Part shown: piece by piece, positions 38,058-50,307 of the stretch
Layout: each line of letters starts with the position of its first letter
Position numbering within the stretch: the first letter of the stretch is position 1
From: Deinococcus peraridilitoris DSM 19664
GTDB lineage: Bacteria; Deinococcota; Deinococci; Deinococcales; Deinococcaceae
Direction of reading: 5' to 3'
NCBI RefSeq assembly: GCF_000317835.1
Contig: NC_019793.1
Span: 62,001 to 126,000 of the forward strand
DNA length: 64,000 nt
Notes under the pieces: model-generated
The model's database searches: none
What the model was told of the DNA's origin: nothing
Seen by the model: the letters and a program-made list of their open reading frames with translations, nothing else
Translations under genes and position numbers: made by a program

Positions 38058-38590
38058 ACTTTCCTCCCCACGGTGACTTCCGCCGTGGCCTGAACGAGAT
38101 CTGCCAGTCGCAAGCCGGCAATCTTGGAAATTTCGACGAGGGCCTCTGCGATTTCCTCGTGAGGCAGGTGATGCAGCCGCCGCTCGGCCGCGTCGAGAAT
38201 CGACTCCTTGGTGTGCTCGCGCACGCAGATGACAAAGGGCATCGCGAACTTCTCGTGATACGCCGTGTTGACGCGCTCGAAGCGCGCGTACTCCTCGGGT
38301 GTGAGCCGGTCGAGCCCGACCGAAGATTGCTCGCGGCTCGATTCTGCAGTCAATTGACCGGCCAGGGCGACCTTGCCGGCCAGGTCCGGGTGCGCGCGGA
38401 TCAGGGCCAGCTGCTCACCAGGGTCACTTTGCACGATGGCCTCTTTGAAGGCGTCTTGCAAAGACTCCAGCCTATGGAAAGGCCGCGCCTGCCAGACACG
38501 CTCGGCGTAGCGCGGGGAATGTTCGAGTACGCGACCGAAATACGCCACAAACTCGGCGCGGTCCAGGGCATTGAGGTCAGGCAGCTGCAT
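38054..38590 (-). CDS. uraD: OHCU decarboxylase
   Basis: A 178-residue enzyme converting 2-oxo-4-hydroxy-4-carboxy-5-ureidoimidazoline to (S)-allantoin, third step of urate breakdown. Start at ATG 38590 with GGAG 8 nt upstream; an upstream in-frame start (38623) lacks a site. Motifs: ALDRAEFVAYFGRVLEHSPRYAE, catalytic-region HPDLAGK, and ERVNTAYHEKFAMPFVICVREH. First gene of the leftward purine operon, divergent from xdhA (137 bp between starts). Confidence 0.93.
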   Translation of the reverse strand: MQLPDLNALDRAEFVAYFGRVLEHSPRYAERVWQARPFHRLESLQDAFKEAIVQSDPGEQLALIRAHPDLAGKVALAGQLTAESSREQSSVGLDRLTPEEYARFERVNTAYHEKFAMPFVICVREHTKESILDAAERRLHHLPHEEIAEALVEISKIAGLRLADLVQATAEVTVGRKV

Positions 38591-38727
38591 CGACGAAGCT
38601 CCGTTCTGAACTGAAGTGCCCACGGTGGGTGGACTTGCGTTCGCACATGGAAAGCACTTGACTGTAGAGTATCAGGACCACAAAACCGGCCAGACACGGT
38701 TGCGCTCGATACCTGCGGGAGGACGAC

Positions 38728-42455
<3,728 letters not shown>

Positions 42456-42456
42456 C

Positions 42457-43284
42457 ATGCGCTGGCTTTCCGAACTGCAGCGGCTCACCGAACAGGGTGT
42501 GCCCGCGGTGGTCGTGACGCTGCTGCGCGTCCGGGGGCACGCGCCCCGCGAACCAGGCGCCAAGATGATCGTGACCGCACAAGGCACGTCTGGCTCGGTC
42601 GGCGGCGGCAACCTGGAGATCACCGCCATCCGGCGCGCCCGCACGATCCTGGAACGGCGCGAACCTGAAGCGGCCCTGCTGGAACTGCGCCTGACCGACA
42701 GCGCGCCGGTCGAGTTCGCGCGTCAGTGTTGCGGCGGTGAAATCACGCTGCTGCTCGAACCGTTCTATCCGCAGCAGCGTACCATCGCCATCTTCGGCTT
42801 GGGTCACGTCGGCGCCGCCATCGCGCGGGCGCTCGCGCCCCTGCCGGTCAATCTGCACCTGGTCGATTCGCGCGCGGCGCACGCCGAGGACGCGCGCTTC
42901 GAATACCTCCAGGGTGAGAACGCACGCCTCACGCTTCACCATGCCCCTCTTCCCGAGGTGGTGCTGCGCGGATTGCCTGCCAATTCCCTGGTGCTGGTCA
43001 TGACGCACGACCATGCCGAAGACCTGATGCTGATGGACGCCGCGCTGTACCGGGCGGACCTGGGATACATCGGCCTGATCGGCTCTAAAGTGAAGTGGTT
43101 GCGTTTTCAGCAGCAACTTCGGACGGCGGGGCACACGGAAGAAAGCCTCAGCAGGGTGACTTCGCCGATCGGCGTTCCCGGAATTCGTGGAAAGTCACCC
43201 GAGGTGATCGCCATTGCCGTGGCAGCCCAGCTTCTGCAGCTGCTCGAAGCGCAACCAAGTCTTCAAGAGGTCACCCATGCCTGA
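42457..43284 (+). CDS. xdhC: Xanthine dehydrogenase accessory protein
   Basis: A 275-residue XdhC/CoxI protein that binds and delivers sulfurated molybdenum cofactor to XdhB. N-terminal domain has RVRGHAPREPGAKMIVTAQGTSGSVGGGNLE and CCGGEITLLLEPF; the C-terminal Rossmann domain has IAIFGLGHVGAAIARALA and YIGLIGSKVKWLRF, followed by PIGVPGIRGKSPEVIAIAVAAQLL. Starts 1 bp after the xdhB stop and overlaps the transporter ATPase start by 8 bp, so maturation and import are tied in one operon. Confidence 0.94.
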   Translation: MRWLSELQRLTEQGVPAVVVTLLRVRGHAPREPGAKMIVTAQGTSGSVGGGNLEITAIRRARTILERREPEAALLELRLTDSAPVEFARQCCGGEITLLLEPFYPQQRTIAIFGLGHVGAAIARALAPLPVNLHLVDSRAAHAEDARFEYLQGENARLTLHHAPLPEVVLRGLPANSLVLVMTHDHAEDLMLMDAALYRADLGYIGLIGSKVKWLRFQQQLRTAGHTEESLSRVTSPIGVPGIRGKSPEVIAIAVAAQLLQLLEAQPSLQEVTHA

Positions 43285-44812
43285 GCCCGCGTTGCAGTTA
43301 CTGCACATCACCAAACGATTCCCAGGAGTCACGGCGAACGATGACGTGAACCTCGACGTCTACCCCGGCGAAGTCCTGGCACTGCTGGGCGAAAACGGCG
43401 CCGGAAAAAGCACCCTGATCAGCATTCTGTACGGCCTGTACCAACCCGACGATGGCGAAGTGCGCCTGCAAGGTCGGCGTGTCGCCATTGCCTCGCCCGC
43501 GCACGCCCTGAAACTCGGCATCGGCCTGGTGCCGCAGCACCCGGTGCTGGTAGGTCGGCACACGGTCGCCGAGAACCTGGCCCTGGGCGCTTCGAGCTTT
43601 CTGCAGCCGGCGCGGCGGGTATCACACGTGATTCGCGACACCGAACGCCGGTACGGCCTGGCCCTCGACCCGAACGCGCGGGTGAACACCCTCTCGCCCG
43701 GCGAAAAGCAGCGGGTGGAGATCGTGCGTGCCCTCATGCGCGGCGCGAACATTCTGATTCTCGATGAACCGACCAGCGTCCTCACCCCGCAGGAAGCCGA
43801 GTCGCTGTTTGAGGTGATGCGTGAGCTGCGTGTGGACGGAAAATCGCTGATCTTCATTTCCCACAAGCTCGACGAGGTGCTGGCCATCAGCAACCGCGTG
43901 GCGGTGCTGCGCAAAGGAAAAATGGTCGGCGAGGCACCCATTGCCGAGGTGTCGAAGGCGAGCCTGGCAGAGATGATGGTGGGACGCGCCGTCTCGTTCA
44001 CCCGCAAACGTCAGGAACCAAGGCTGGGCGAGGTCCTGCTGGACGTTCGCAACCTGAGCGCCCGGTCAAGCCGTGGACTGCCGGCCCTGAGGAGCGTCAG
44101 CGTGCAGTTGCGCGCCGGCGAGGTCATGGGAATTGCGGGCGTCGCGGGCAACGGGCAGAGTGAGCTGGTCGAGGTGCTGTCCGGCTTGCGTCCGGCTGAG
44201 GGTGGCGAAATCACGCTGGCCGGGCGGCCCCTGAGCGGCGGCCCCAAGCGCCTCTTTGAGGCCGGGGTTGCGCACATTCCCGAAGACCGCATTCACATGG
44301 GCACCGTCCCGAGCATGAGTGTCTCCGAGAATCTCGCCTTGCGCGAATATGAAAAGACGCCACTGGCCCGCGGCTTCGTTCGTAACGTCAGTGCGTACGG
44401 GCAGCGTGCACGTGAGATGATCAGCACCTTCCAGATCGCCACGCCGGGTGTGGATACACCCTCGCGGCTGCTGTCAGGCGGAAACATTCAGAAGGTGATC
44501 CTGGCCCGCGAACTGTCCGAAAATGCCCGATTGATTCTGGCCTCGCATCCCACCTACGGGCTGGACATCGGCGCGACGGAGCAGGTGCACAACGTCTTGT
44601 TGCAGCGCACCTACGGGGGCGCCGCCGTGCTGCTCGTCAGTGAGGACCTCGATGAGCTGATGTCGCTCTCGGACCGCATTGCCGTGCTTTACCACGGAGA
44701 ATTGCGTGGGCCATTCGACGCCCGCTCGGTTACCCGGGAAGAGCTTGGTCTGCTGATGGCCGGAGGAACCCTGAGTGAACCTCCGCACGTTCCAAGCAGG
44801 AGCCACGTGTGA
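43277..44812 (+). CDS. Nucleoside/purine ABC transporter ATPase (two NBDs)
   Basis: A 511-residue protein of the BMP-type (NupA/YufO-like) group with two nucleotide-binding domains. First: Walker A GENGAGKSTLIS, signature LSPGEKQRVEI, Walker B ILILDEPTSVL. Second: degenerate Walker A GVAGNGQSELVE, signature LSGGNIQKVILAREL, and Walker B changed to LILASHPTYGLD (Asp-Glu replaced), typical for this family. The ATG at 43277 overlaps the xdhC stop by 8 bp and is preceded by AAGAGG. Position after xdhABC makes purine bases or nucleosides the likely cargo. Confidence 0.92.
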   Translation: MPEPALQLLHITKRFPGVTANDDVNLDVYPGEVLALLGENGAGKSTLISILYGLYQPDDGEVRLQGRRVAIASPAHALKLGIGLVPQHPVLVGRHTVAENLALGASSFLQPARRVSHVIRDTERRYGLALDPNARVNTLSPGEKQRVEIVRALMRGANILILDEPTSVLTPQEAESLFEVMRELRVDGKSLIFISHKLDEVLAISNRVAVLRKGKMVGEAPIAEVSKASLAEMMVGRAVSFTRKRQEPRLGEVLLDVRNLSARSSRGLPALRSVSVQLRAGEVMGIAGVAGNGQSELVEVLSGLRPAEGGEITLAGRPLSGGPKRLFEAGVAHIPEDRIHMGTVPSMSVSENLALREYEKTPLARGFVRNVSAYGQRAREMISTFQIATPGVDTPSRLLSGGNIQKVILARELSENARLILASHPTYGLDIGATEQVHNVLLQRTYGGAAVLLVSEDLDELMSLSDRIAVLYHGELRGPFDARSVTREELGLLMAGGTLSEPPHVPSRSHV

Positions 44813-45870
44813 TGCGCTTTGTTCCGCTGCTGGCCCCCGCTCCTGCCCGGACGGTCCTGGTGACGCTTGCGGCGGTTCTGCTGGCACTCCTCATCAGCGG
44901 CGTGGTGATCGCGTTTTCCGGTGTGAATCCGCTTGAAGCGTACGGCACGATGCTGCGCGGAACCATCACCGACGCGCGCGGCTGGGCCGAAGTGCTCAGG
45001 CGCACCATTCCGCTGCTGCTGATCGGCGTGGGCCTGACTTTGGCATTCCGGGCGCAGTTCTTCAACATCGGCGCAGAAGGGCAACTGTTGATCGGCGCGA
45101 TCTTCGCGGGCGGCGTGGCACTGTTCGTGCCGATTCCCGGCCCACTGCTGCTGCCCACGATGTTTCTGGCCGGGGCGCTGGGAGGCGGCCTGTGGGCGCT
45201 GCTGGCAGGCTGGCTGCGCCTGCGGCTCAGCGTCAACGAAATTCTCAGCACCTTGATGCTCAACTACGTCGCGGCGTACATGCTGATCTACCTGATCGCC
45301 GGTCCGTGGAAGGGCCGGGATGTGCGGGGCTTCATCTACACCGACACGTTTCCCCCGGCAGCGTCGACGGCGGTCCTGCCCGGCACCCTGGTGCACTGGC
45401 CGACCCTGCTGCTGGGAGTGGCGGCAGCAGTCGCACTGCAGTTTCTGCTGACACGCTCGACGCGCGGATTCGAATTGCGTGTGGTTGGCGAGAACCCCGG
45501 CGCGGCACGCTACGCGGGAATCAGCGTGACGAAGACAGTGCTGCTGATGGCCCTGATCACCGGGGGTGCGGCCGGGCTCGCGGGCGCGGGCGAGGTGGCC
45601 GGCATCCACCACCGCCTGCTGGAACCCGCGCAGATCAGCCTGGGATACGGCTTCACGGCAGTCATCGTGGCCTGGCTGGCGCGGGGAAATCCCGCACTGT
45701 GTCTCGTGACGGCGCCCCTGATGGGCATCATCCTGGCAGGTGGCGACGTCCTGAAGATCAGCCTGAACCTGCCCTTCCGGATCGTGGATGTCTTCAGCGG
45801 CGTGATGCTGTTCTGCCTGATCGCGTCGGAAATCTTCGTGCGTCACCGCGTCCGGTGGGGCAAGTCGTGA
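44812..45870 (+). CDS. Nucleoside/purine ABC transporter permease 1
   Basis: A 352-residue integral membrane permease. ATG 44812 overlaps the ATPase stop (TGATG); GTG 44809 is an alternative in the same frame. Eight or more hydrophobic segments; LIGVGLTLAFRAQFFNIGAEGQLLIGA is the family signature, and LSVNEILSTLMLNYVAAYMLIYL and VVGENPGAARYAGISV (EAA-like coupling loop) follow. It pairs with permease 2 to form the channel. Confidence 0.92.
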   Translation: MRFVPLLAPAPARTVLVTLAAVLLALLISGVVIAFSGVNPLEAYGTMLRGTITDARGWAEVLRRTIPLLLIGVGLTLAFRAQFFNIGAEGQLLIGAIFAGGVALFVPIPGPLLLPTMFLAGALGGGLWALLAGWLRLRLSVNEILSTLMLNYVAAYMLIYLIAGPWKGRDVRGFIYTDTFPPAASTAVLPGTLVHWPTLLLGVAAAVALQFLLTRSTRGFELRVVGENPGAARYAGISVTKTVLLMALITGGAAGLAGAGEVAGIHHRLLEPAQISLGYGFTAVIVAWLARGNPALCLVTAPLMGIILAGGDVLKISLNLPFRIVDVFSGVMLFCLIASEIFVRHRVRWGKS

Positions 45871-45880
45871 GGGGGAAATA

Positions 45881-46747
45881 GTGGAAGAAATTCTCGGCGC
45901 GCTGCTGCGTGCCTTGTCGTTTGGCACTCCCCTGCTGCTCGCCAGCCTGGGCGCGGTCATCAACGAGCGTGCGGGCGTCGTGAACCTCGGCGTCGAAGGC
46001 ATGCTCGCGCTGGGCGCGCTGGCCGGATTCGCCGTGGCGTACGACGGTGCCAATCTCTGGACCGCGGTGGGCGCCGGGATGCTGGCGGGCGCGCTGGCGT
46101 CCCTGCTCCACGCCTTCGTGACGATCACCTTGCGCGCCAACCAGTTCGTTTCGGGGCTGGCGCTCACCATGGTGGGAGTCGGCATGGCCGGACTGCTGGG
46201 AAAACGGTTCGAGGGCATGCCGCTCTTTCTGGATCCCGAGCCGCGCGAGTGGCCCTTTACGCTGTTCGCCATCGCGCTTGCCGTGCTGCTGTCGGTGTTT
46301 TTGCACATGACCCGCCCAGGGCTGGTGCTGCGTTCGGTGGGCGAAAATCCGGCCTCGGCCGACGTGCTGGGCTTGAGTGTCGCCCGGGTCCGCTACCTCG
46401 CCGTGGCGTTTGGCGGCGCGCTCGCCGGCATGGGCGGCGCGTACCTGTCACTGGTCTACCGGCAGACCTGGACCGACAACATGTCCGCCGGGCTCGGCTG
46501 GATCGCGGTGGCGCTGGTGATCTTTGTCGGATGGAATCCGCTGCGCGCCGTGTTCGGCGCGGTGTTCTTCGGGCTGCTCTTCTACCTGCAATTCAGCCTG
46601 CAGGGCAACTCGCCCATTCCGACCGAGGTGTTCGCGGCCATGCCGTACGTCCTGGTGGTGGTGGTGCTGGCCTTTGCCGGACTGCGCGGACAGCAGGGAG
46701 CAGCGCCCGAAGCGCTGGGGCGACCCTACACCCGTGGCGAGCGGTAA
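45881..46747 (+). CDS. Nucleoside/purine ABC transporter permease 2
   Basis: A 288-residue permease, shorter than permease 1 as usual for the pair. GTG start at 45881 with GAGGGGG upstream. Signature LLLASLGAVINERAGVVNLGVEGMLALGAL; coupling loop LRSVGENPASADVLGLSVARVRYLAVAFGGALAGMGGAYLSL. About eight hydrophobic segments. It is followed after 70 bp by the binding protein gene. Confidence 0.92.
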   Translation: MEEILGALLRALSFGTPLLLASLGAVINERAGVVNLGVEGMLALGALAGFAVAYDGANLWTAVGAGMLAGALASLLHAFVTITLRANQFVSGLALTMVGVGMAGLLGKRFEGMPLFLDPEPREWPFTLFAIALAVLLSVFLHMTRPGLVLRSVGENPASADVLGLSVARVRYLAVAFGGALAGMGGAYLSLVYRQTWTDNMSAGLGWIAVALVIFVGWNPLRAVFGAVFFGLLFYLQFSLQGNSPIPTEVFAAMPYVLVVVVLAFAGLRGQQGAAPEALGRPYTRGER

Positions 46748-46817
46748 TACACATACAGGACTTCACCACGGCCTTATCAAATCCTTTATCTTTCTGATAG
46801 CAGTGCAGGAGGAAGCT

Positions 46818-47966
46818 ATGAAGAAAATGACCTGGTTGGCCACGACGCTGGCGCTTACCGCGAGCATGGCCGGCGCACAGAGCGACAAGCTCAAAGCCTG
46901 CTTCATCTACGTTGGGCCCGTCGGCGACATCGGCTGGACATACGCGCACGACGAAGCGCGCCGCGCTGCCGAGAAACAGCTTCCCTGGCTCGAAACCAAA
47001 TACGTGGAATCCGTTCCGGAAGGCAACGCCACACCGGTCATCGACCGCCTGGTCGCCGAGAACTGCAAGGTCATCTTCACGACCAGCTTCGGCTTCATGG
47101 ACCAGACCCTCGAAGCAGCCAAGAAATATCCGAACGTTATTTTCGCGCACGCGTCGGGCTTCAAACGCGCGCCGAACATGGCCACGTACATGGCCGACTT
47201 TTACCAGGTGTACTACCTCAACGGCCTGATGGCCGGCGCCCTCACCAAGACCGGCAACATCGGTTACGTCGCCGCCTTCCCCATTCCCGAACTCAAGCGC
47301 CACATCAGCGCGTTCGCCCTCGGCGCACGCGCCGCGAACCCCAACGCCAAGGTCAACGTCAAATGGATCAACGCCTGGTTCGACCCGGCCAAGGCGCGTG
47401 AAGCAAGCGAAGCGCTCATCGCGCAGAAGAACGACGTGCTGGCCTTCACTGAAGACACCGCCACGGTGGTCCAGACAGCGGCGCGGCGCAAGGTGCCCAG
47501 CTTCGCGCACTACTCGCCCATGTACAAATTTGCCCCCGACTACGTCGTCTCAGGCCAACTGGTCCATTGGGACAAGATCTACGTGGACTTCCTGAAAAAG
47601 GTCAAGAGCGGTGAGTACACCACCAAAAATCTGCAGAACGTCGACTACTGGTGGCTGATGAAGGAAGGCGCCGTGGAGCTCGGAACGCAAAACGGCATGG
47701 CCATCAACCCCAAGTGGGTACCGCAACTCAAGGCCGCAAAGATGAAGGTGAACGGCAAGACCGTCAGCGTCTACGACCACGTGATGGAACTGAGCAAGAA
47801 CCTCACGAGCGCCAAACCCACCTTTGATCCGTTCACCGGTCCGATCAAGGACCGCAACGGCGTTACCCGCGTCCCTGCCGGCAAGGTGATGACTCCGGCC
47901 GAACTGAACAACATGCAGTGGGTCGTACCGGGCGTGACCGGCCAGGTGGCCGACGAACCCAAATAA
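46818..47966 (+). CDS. BMP-family nucleoside/purine-binding protein
   Basis: A 382-residue basic-membrane-protein-type solute-binding protein. Start is ATG 46818 with AGGAGG 6 nt upstream; the frame is open upstream but enters the permease gene in another frame. Signal peptide MKKMTWLATTLALTASMAGA without a lipobox Cys. Core: CFIYVGPVGDIGWTYAHDEAR, VIFTTSFGFMDQTLEAAKKYPNVIFAHASGFKR, YLNGLMAGALTKTGNIGYVAAFPIPEL and NDVLAFTEDTA. The family binds nucleosides or purines, fitting the operon. It may also be transcribed alone, since the AT-rich 46770-46800 could hold a weak promoter. A strong terminator follows. Confidence 0.93.
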   Translation: MKKMTWLATTLALTASMAGAQSDKLKACFIYVGPVGDIGWTYAHDEARRAAEKQLPWLETKYVESVPEGNATPVIDRLVAENCKVIFTTSFGFMDQTLEAAKKYPNVIFAHASGFKRAPNMATYMADFYQVYYLNGLMAGALTKTGNIGYVAAFPIPELKRHISAFALGARAANPNAKVNVKWINAWFDPAKAREASEALIAQKNDVLAFTEDTATVVQTAARRKVPSFAHYSPMYKFAPDYVVSGQLVHWDKIYVDFLKKVKSGEYTTKNLQNVDYWWLMKEGAVELGTQNGMAINPKWVPQLKAAKMKVNGKTVSVYDHVMELSKNLTSAKPTFDPFTGPIKDRNGVTRVPAGKVMTPAELNNMQWVVPGVTGQVADEPK

Positions 47967-47991
47967 CAGAATCAGGAATTCAGCTTCCTCC

Positions 47992-48023
47992 AAAGACCTT
48001 CGCGCCTGACGCGAAGGTCTTTT
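47992..48023 (+). terminator. Terminator of the purine transporter operon
   Basis: A 13-bp perfect stem (47992-48004 with 48010-48022, loop CCTGA) ending in TTTT. It closes the xdhA-to-BMP transcript. Confidence 0.85.
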
Positions 48024-48101
48024 CTGTCTTTCCAACGGCGAACGGCCCGGCCCGCGCACTTGGCGCGGCAAACTCGGTGCGCTGTGGCACGATGGGTTCA
48101 C

Positions 48102-48914
48102 ATGGAATTCAGAAAGCTTGATCAGTCGCAGCCAGGGCAGGGAATGCAGTTTGATGTGTACGCCTACGAGCGCATCGCCGCCAACACCCTGGGCGGCGCA
48201 AAAAACGTGCACTACGCCCGCGAAACGGGCATGGTTCTGTACCAGCTGGCCATTGAGCTCTCGGGAGGTGCAGTGCAGTTGCAGCCCGGCGCCATGCAAT
48301 ACGTCAGGGGTGCGGTTCAGATGGAAACCGTGGGCGGTGGAGGCGGCGTGGGTGGATTCCTGCGGCGGGCAGTCACCAGCGCCGGAACCGGTGAAAGCTC
48401 GTTTCGCAACCGTTTCAGCGGGCACGGAACGATCTGGACCGAGCCGACCTTTCAGCACCTGGTGGTGGCCACGCTGGACAGCCCCGCCGACGCCCTGCTG
48501 CTCGACGACCGCGCTTTCTACGCCGCTGAGGACAGCATCAAGGTCGAAGCGCACGTCAACCGCAACATCGCGCAGGGAATGCTCGGCGGCGAAGGCCTGA
48601 TTCAGCCGAAAATCAGTGGGCAGGGAGCGTTCGTGCTGGAAAGTCCAGTTCCAGCAAGCGAACTTGACATCATCGATCTGCACAACGACCAGCTGATTCT
48701 CGACGGCGACCTGGCCCTTGCCTTCAGCGCATCACTGGAATTCCGCATCGAAAAATCCCAGCGTGGCGTGCTCAACACGCACCGCAGCGGAGAAGGCCTG
48801 GTCCACGTGTTCCGTGGCACCGGACAGGTCTGGGTCATGCCGACCATGGGACTGGCCCAGCGCTTCGAAAGTCCCGTTCAGAATGTCTTCGTGACCAATC
48901 CGACCACCCGCTGA
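48102..48914 (+). CDS. AIM24 family protein
   Basis: A 270-residue protein of the AIM24/TIGR00266 beta-helix family: VLYQLAIELSGGAVQLQPGAMQYVRG, GGGGGVGGFLRRAVTSAGTGESSFRNRFSG, LLDDRAFYAAEDSIKVEAHVNRN, GEGLIQPKISGQGAFVLESP and NTHRSGEGLVHVFRGTGQVWVMP are typical. Function is unknown in bacteria. ATG 48102 is preferred over an upstream in-frame ATG (48060), since homologues begin with this type of sequence; neither has a strong ribosome site. No link to the neighbours is evident. Confidence 0.88.
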   Translation: MEFRKLDQSQPGQGMQFDVYAYERIAANTLGGAKNVHYARETGMVLYQLAIELSGGAVQLQPGAMQYVRGAVQMETVGGGGGVGGFLRRAVTSAGTGESSFRNRFSGHGTIWTEPTFQHLVVATLDSPADALLLDDRAFYAAEDSIKVEAHVNRNIAQGMLGGEGLIQPKISGQGAFVLESPVPASELDIIDLHNDQLILDGDLALAFSASLEFRIEKSQRGVLNTHRSGEGLVHVFRGTGQVWVMPTMGLAQRFESPVQNVFVTNPTTR

Positions 48915-49056
48915 GCCTTCGGCCCTTCGTGCGGCACCTTCTCCTACTTGCACCGGCCCGATACCGATTGCGCCATCCTCATGCTGATGTACGCCAGACA
49001 ATAACGCCCGGCGTAGTCCCGGCACCGAATGGGTCGAGGATCGTCGTGCGCCACTC

Positions 49057-49086
49057 TTGACAGAATGCTCCTGCAGCGGGTACTTT
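49057..49086 (+). promoter_or_regulatory. Promoter of the LacI-type regulator gene
   Basis: TTGACA (49057-49062), 18-nt spacer and TACTTT (49081-49086). The -10 lies inside the left arm of the large palindrome, so a bound repressor would cover it. Confidence 0.6.
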
Positions 49087-49121
49087 AGCGGTAAATACAT
49101 TTACCGCTAAAGTACCCGCTG
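49074..49121. promoter_or_regulatory. 48-bp palindrome: paired LacI-type operators
   Basis: Perfect 23-base arms (49074-49096 and 49099-49121) around a central AC. Each arm has a LacI-like pseudo-operator: TTTAGCGGTAAA (49084-49095) and TTTACCGCTAAA (49100-49111), each centred on CG and mirror images of each other. It ends 12 nt before the regulator's GTG. Autoregulation is the simplest reading. Confidence 0.8.
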
Positions 49122-49133
49122 AAAGGATTCCCT

Positions 49134-50159
49134 GTGACGAGCCTTCCTACCCCGGTGACTCTGGCTGACGTCGCCCGCAGCGCGGGTGTCTCAAAAATGA
49201 CCGTGTCCAATGTCATCAACAACAAACCCGGCATGTCCGAAGAAACCCGCCTTCGGGTGCAGCGTGCCATCGAAGCCACCGGGTACGTGTCGAATGCTGC
49301 GGCGCGCCTGCTGACCGGCAAGCGCGCCAACATGATCGGGGTTCTGACCCCGCGCCTCAACTGGCCGTTCGTCACCGAAATTCTCCAGAGCGCCAGCACC
49401 GTCGCCGAAGCCGAGGGGCTCAACCTGGCGATTTTCACCACCGCTTCCAACCCGACCCTGGAGCGCGAACGGGCCATGTTGCTGCGGACGCTCGCAGACG
49501 GCGTGCTGCTGGTCATTCCTTCCGCCGACGAACATCAGGTGTTCGGCAATGTCGTGCCTGTCGTGACACTCGGCGCGTACGGCGAGCGTACCGTCAAGGT
49601 CGACAACTTCGAAGGAGCCCGTCTGGCCGTGCGGCACCTGATCGAGCTCGGCCACACCCGCATCGCTCACGTCCACGGACAGCACAACGATTTGCGCGAC
49701 GCTGCAGAACGCGAACAAGGCTTTGTCAGCGCGCTTGAGGAAGCTGGACTGGACGTTCTCCCGGGCTACCTGCAGGACGGCGAGTTCTCCGAAGAAGGCG
49801 GCCGGCGTGCTGCTCACGCCCTGCTGACCCTGCCGGACGCACCTACGGCCATCTTCGCGGCCAATGACCGCTCGGCCATCGGGGTGATGGAGGCCGCCGC
49901 ACAGCTGGGATTACGGGTTCCGCACGACCTTTCGGTCGTTGGTTTCGATGATATTCATGCTGCGGCCTACACCGATCCACCGCTCACCACCGTGCGTCAG
50001 CCCCTGCAGCAGATGGGGGAAAAAGCCGCTCGCGTACTGATCGATTTGATGCGCGGCGAAACCGGCGTCGAACAGCACGTCCTCTTCCCTGCCAGCCTGG
50101 TCGTCCGTCAATCGACGGCCGTGCCCAGAGCGCACCAGGAGGTCCGCGTGAGCCCCTGA
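49134..50159 (+). CDS. LacI-family transcriptional regulator
   Basis: A 341-residue repressor. The helix-turn-helix [44 protein letters not shown] and hinge [14 protein letters not shown] are at the N-terminus, then a periplasmic-binding-type sugar domain ([84 protein letters not shown]). GTG start with AAAGG 8 nt upstream. It probably controls the ABC transporter and GH3 operon downstream and itself, through the palindrome; the inducer is likely a beta-glucoside or a product of it (inference). Confidence 0.93.
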   Translation: MTSLPTPVTLADVARSAGVSKMTVSNVINNKPGMSEETRLRVQRAIEATGYVSNAAARLLTGKRANMIGVLTPRLNWPFVTEILQSASTVAEAEGLNLAIFTTASNPTLERERAMLLRTLADGVLLVIPSADEHQVFGNVVPVVTLGAYGERTVKVDNFEGARLAVRHLIELGHTRIAHVHGQHNDLRDAAEREQGFVSALEEAGLDVLPGYLQDGEFSEEGGRRAAHALLTLPDAPTAIFAANDRSAIGVMEAAAQLGLRVPHDLSVVGFDDIHAAAYTDPPLTTVRQPLQQMGEKAARVLIDLMRGETGVEQHVLFPASLVVRQSTAVPRAHQEVRVSP

Positions 50160-50228
50160 ATCCCGCGGCCGGTCGGCCCAACCCAGTAACTCGCCCGTAC
50201 TGTCCACCTCGGCCCACACGACGGTGCG

Positions 50229-50244
50229 TCTTGCTTACGCAAGA
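50229..50244. promoter_or_regulatory. Possible operator before the oligosaccharide transporter
   Basis: TCTTGC (50229-50234), TTAC and GCAAGA (50239-50244), a 16-bp dyad in the gap between the LacI gene and the binding-protein gene. It does not match the TTTAnCGnTAAA core upstream of lacI, so it may be bound by another regulator or be chance. Confidence 0.3.
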
Positions 50245-50307
50245 AGCCCGCGCCGGCCAACGCGCAGCATCCGCTCCGGCAAGCGCCGGACTTTCAGAGG
50301 TAAACCC

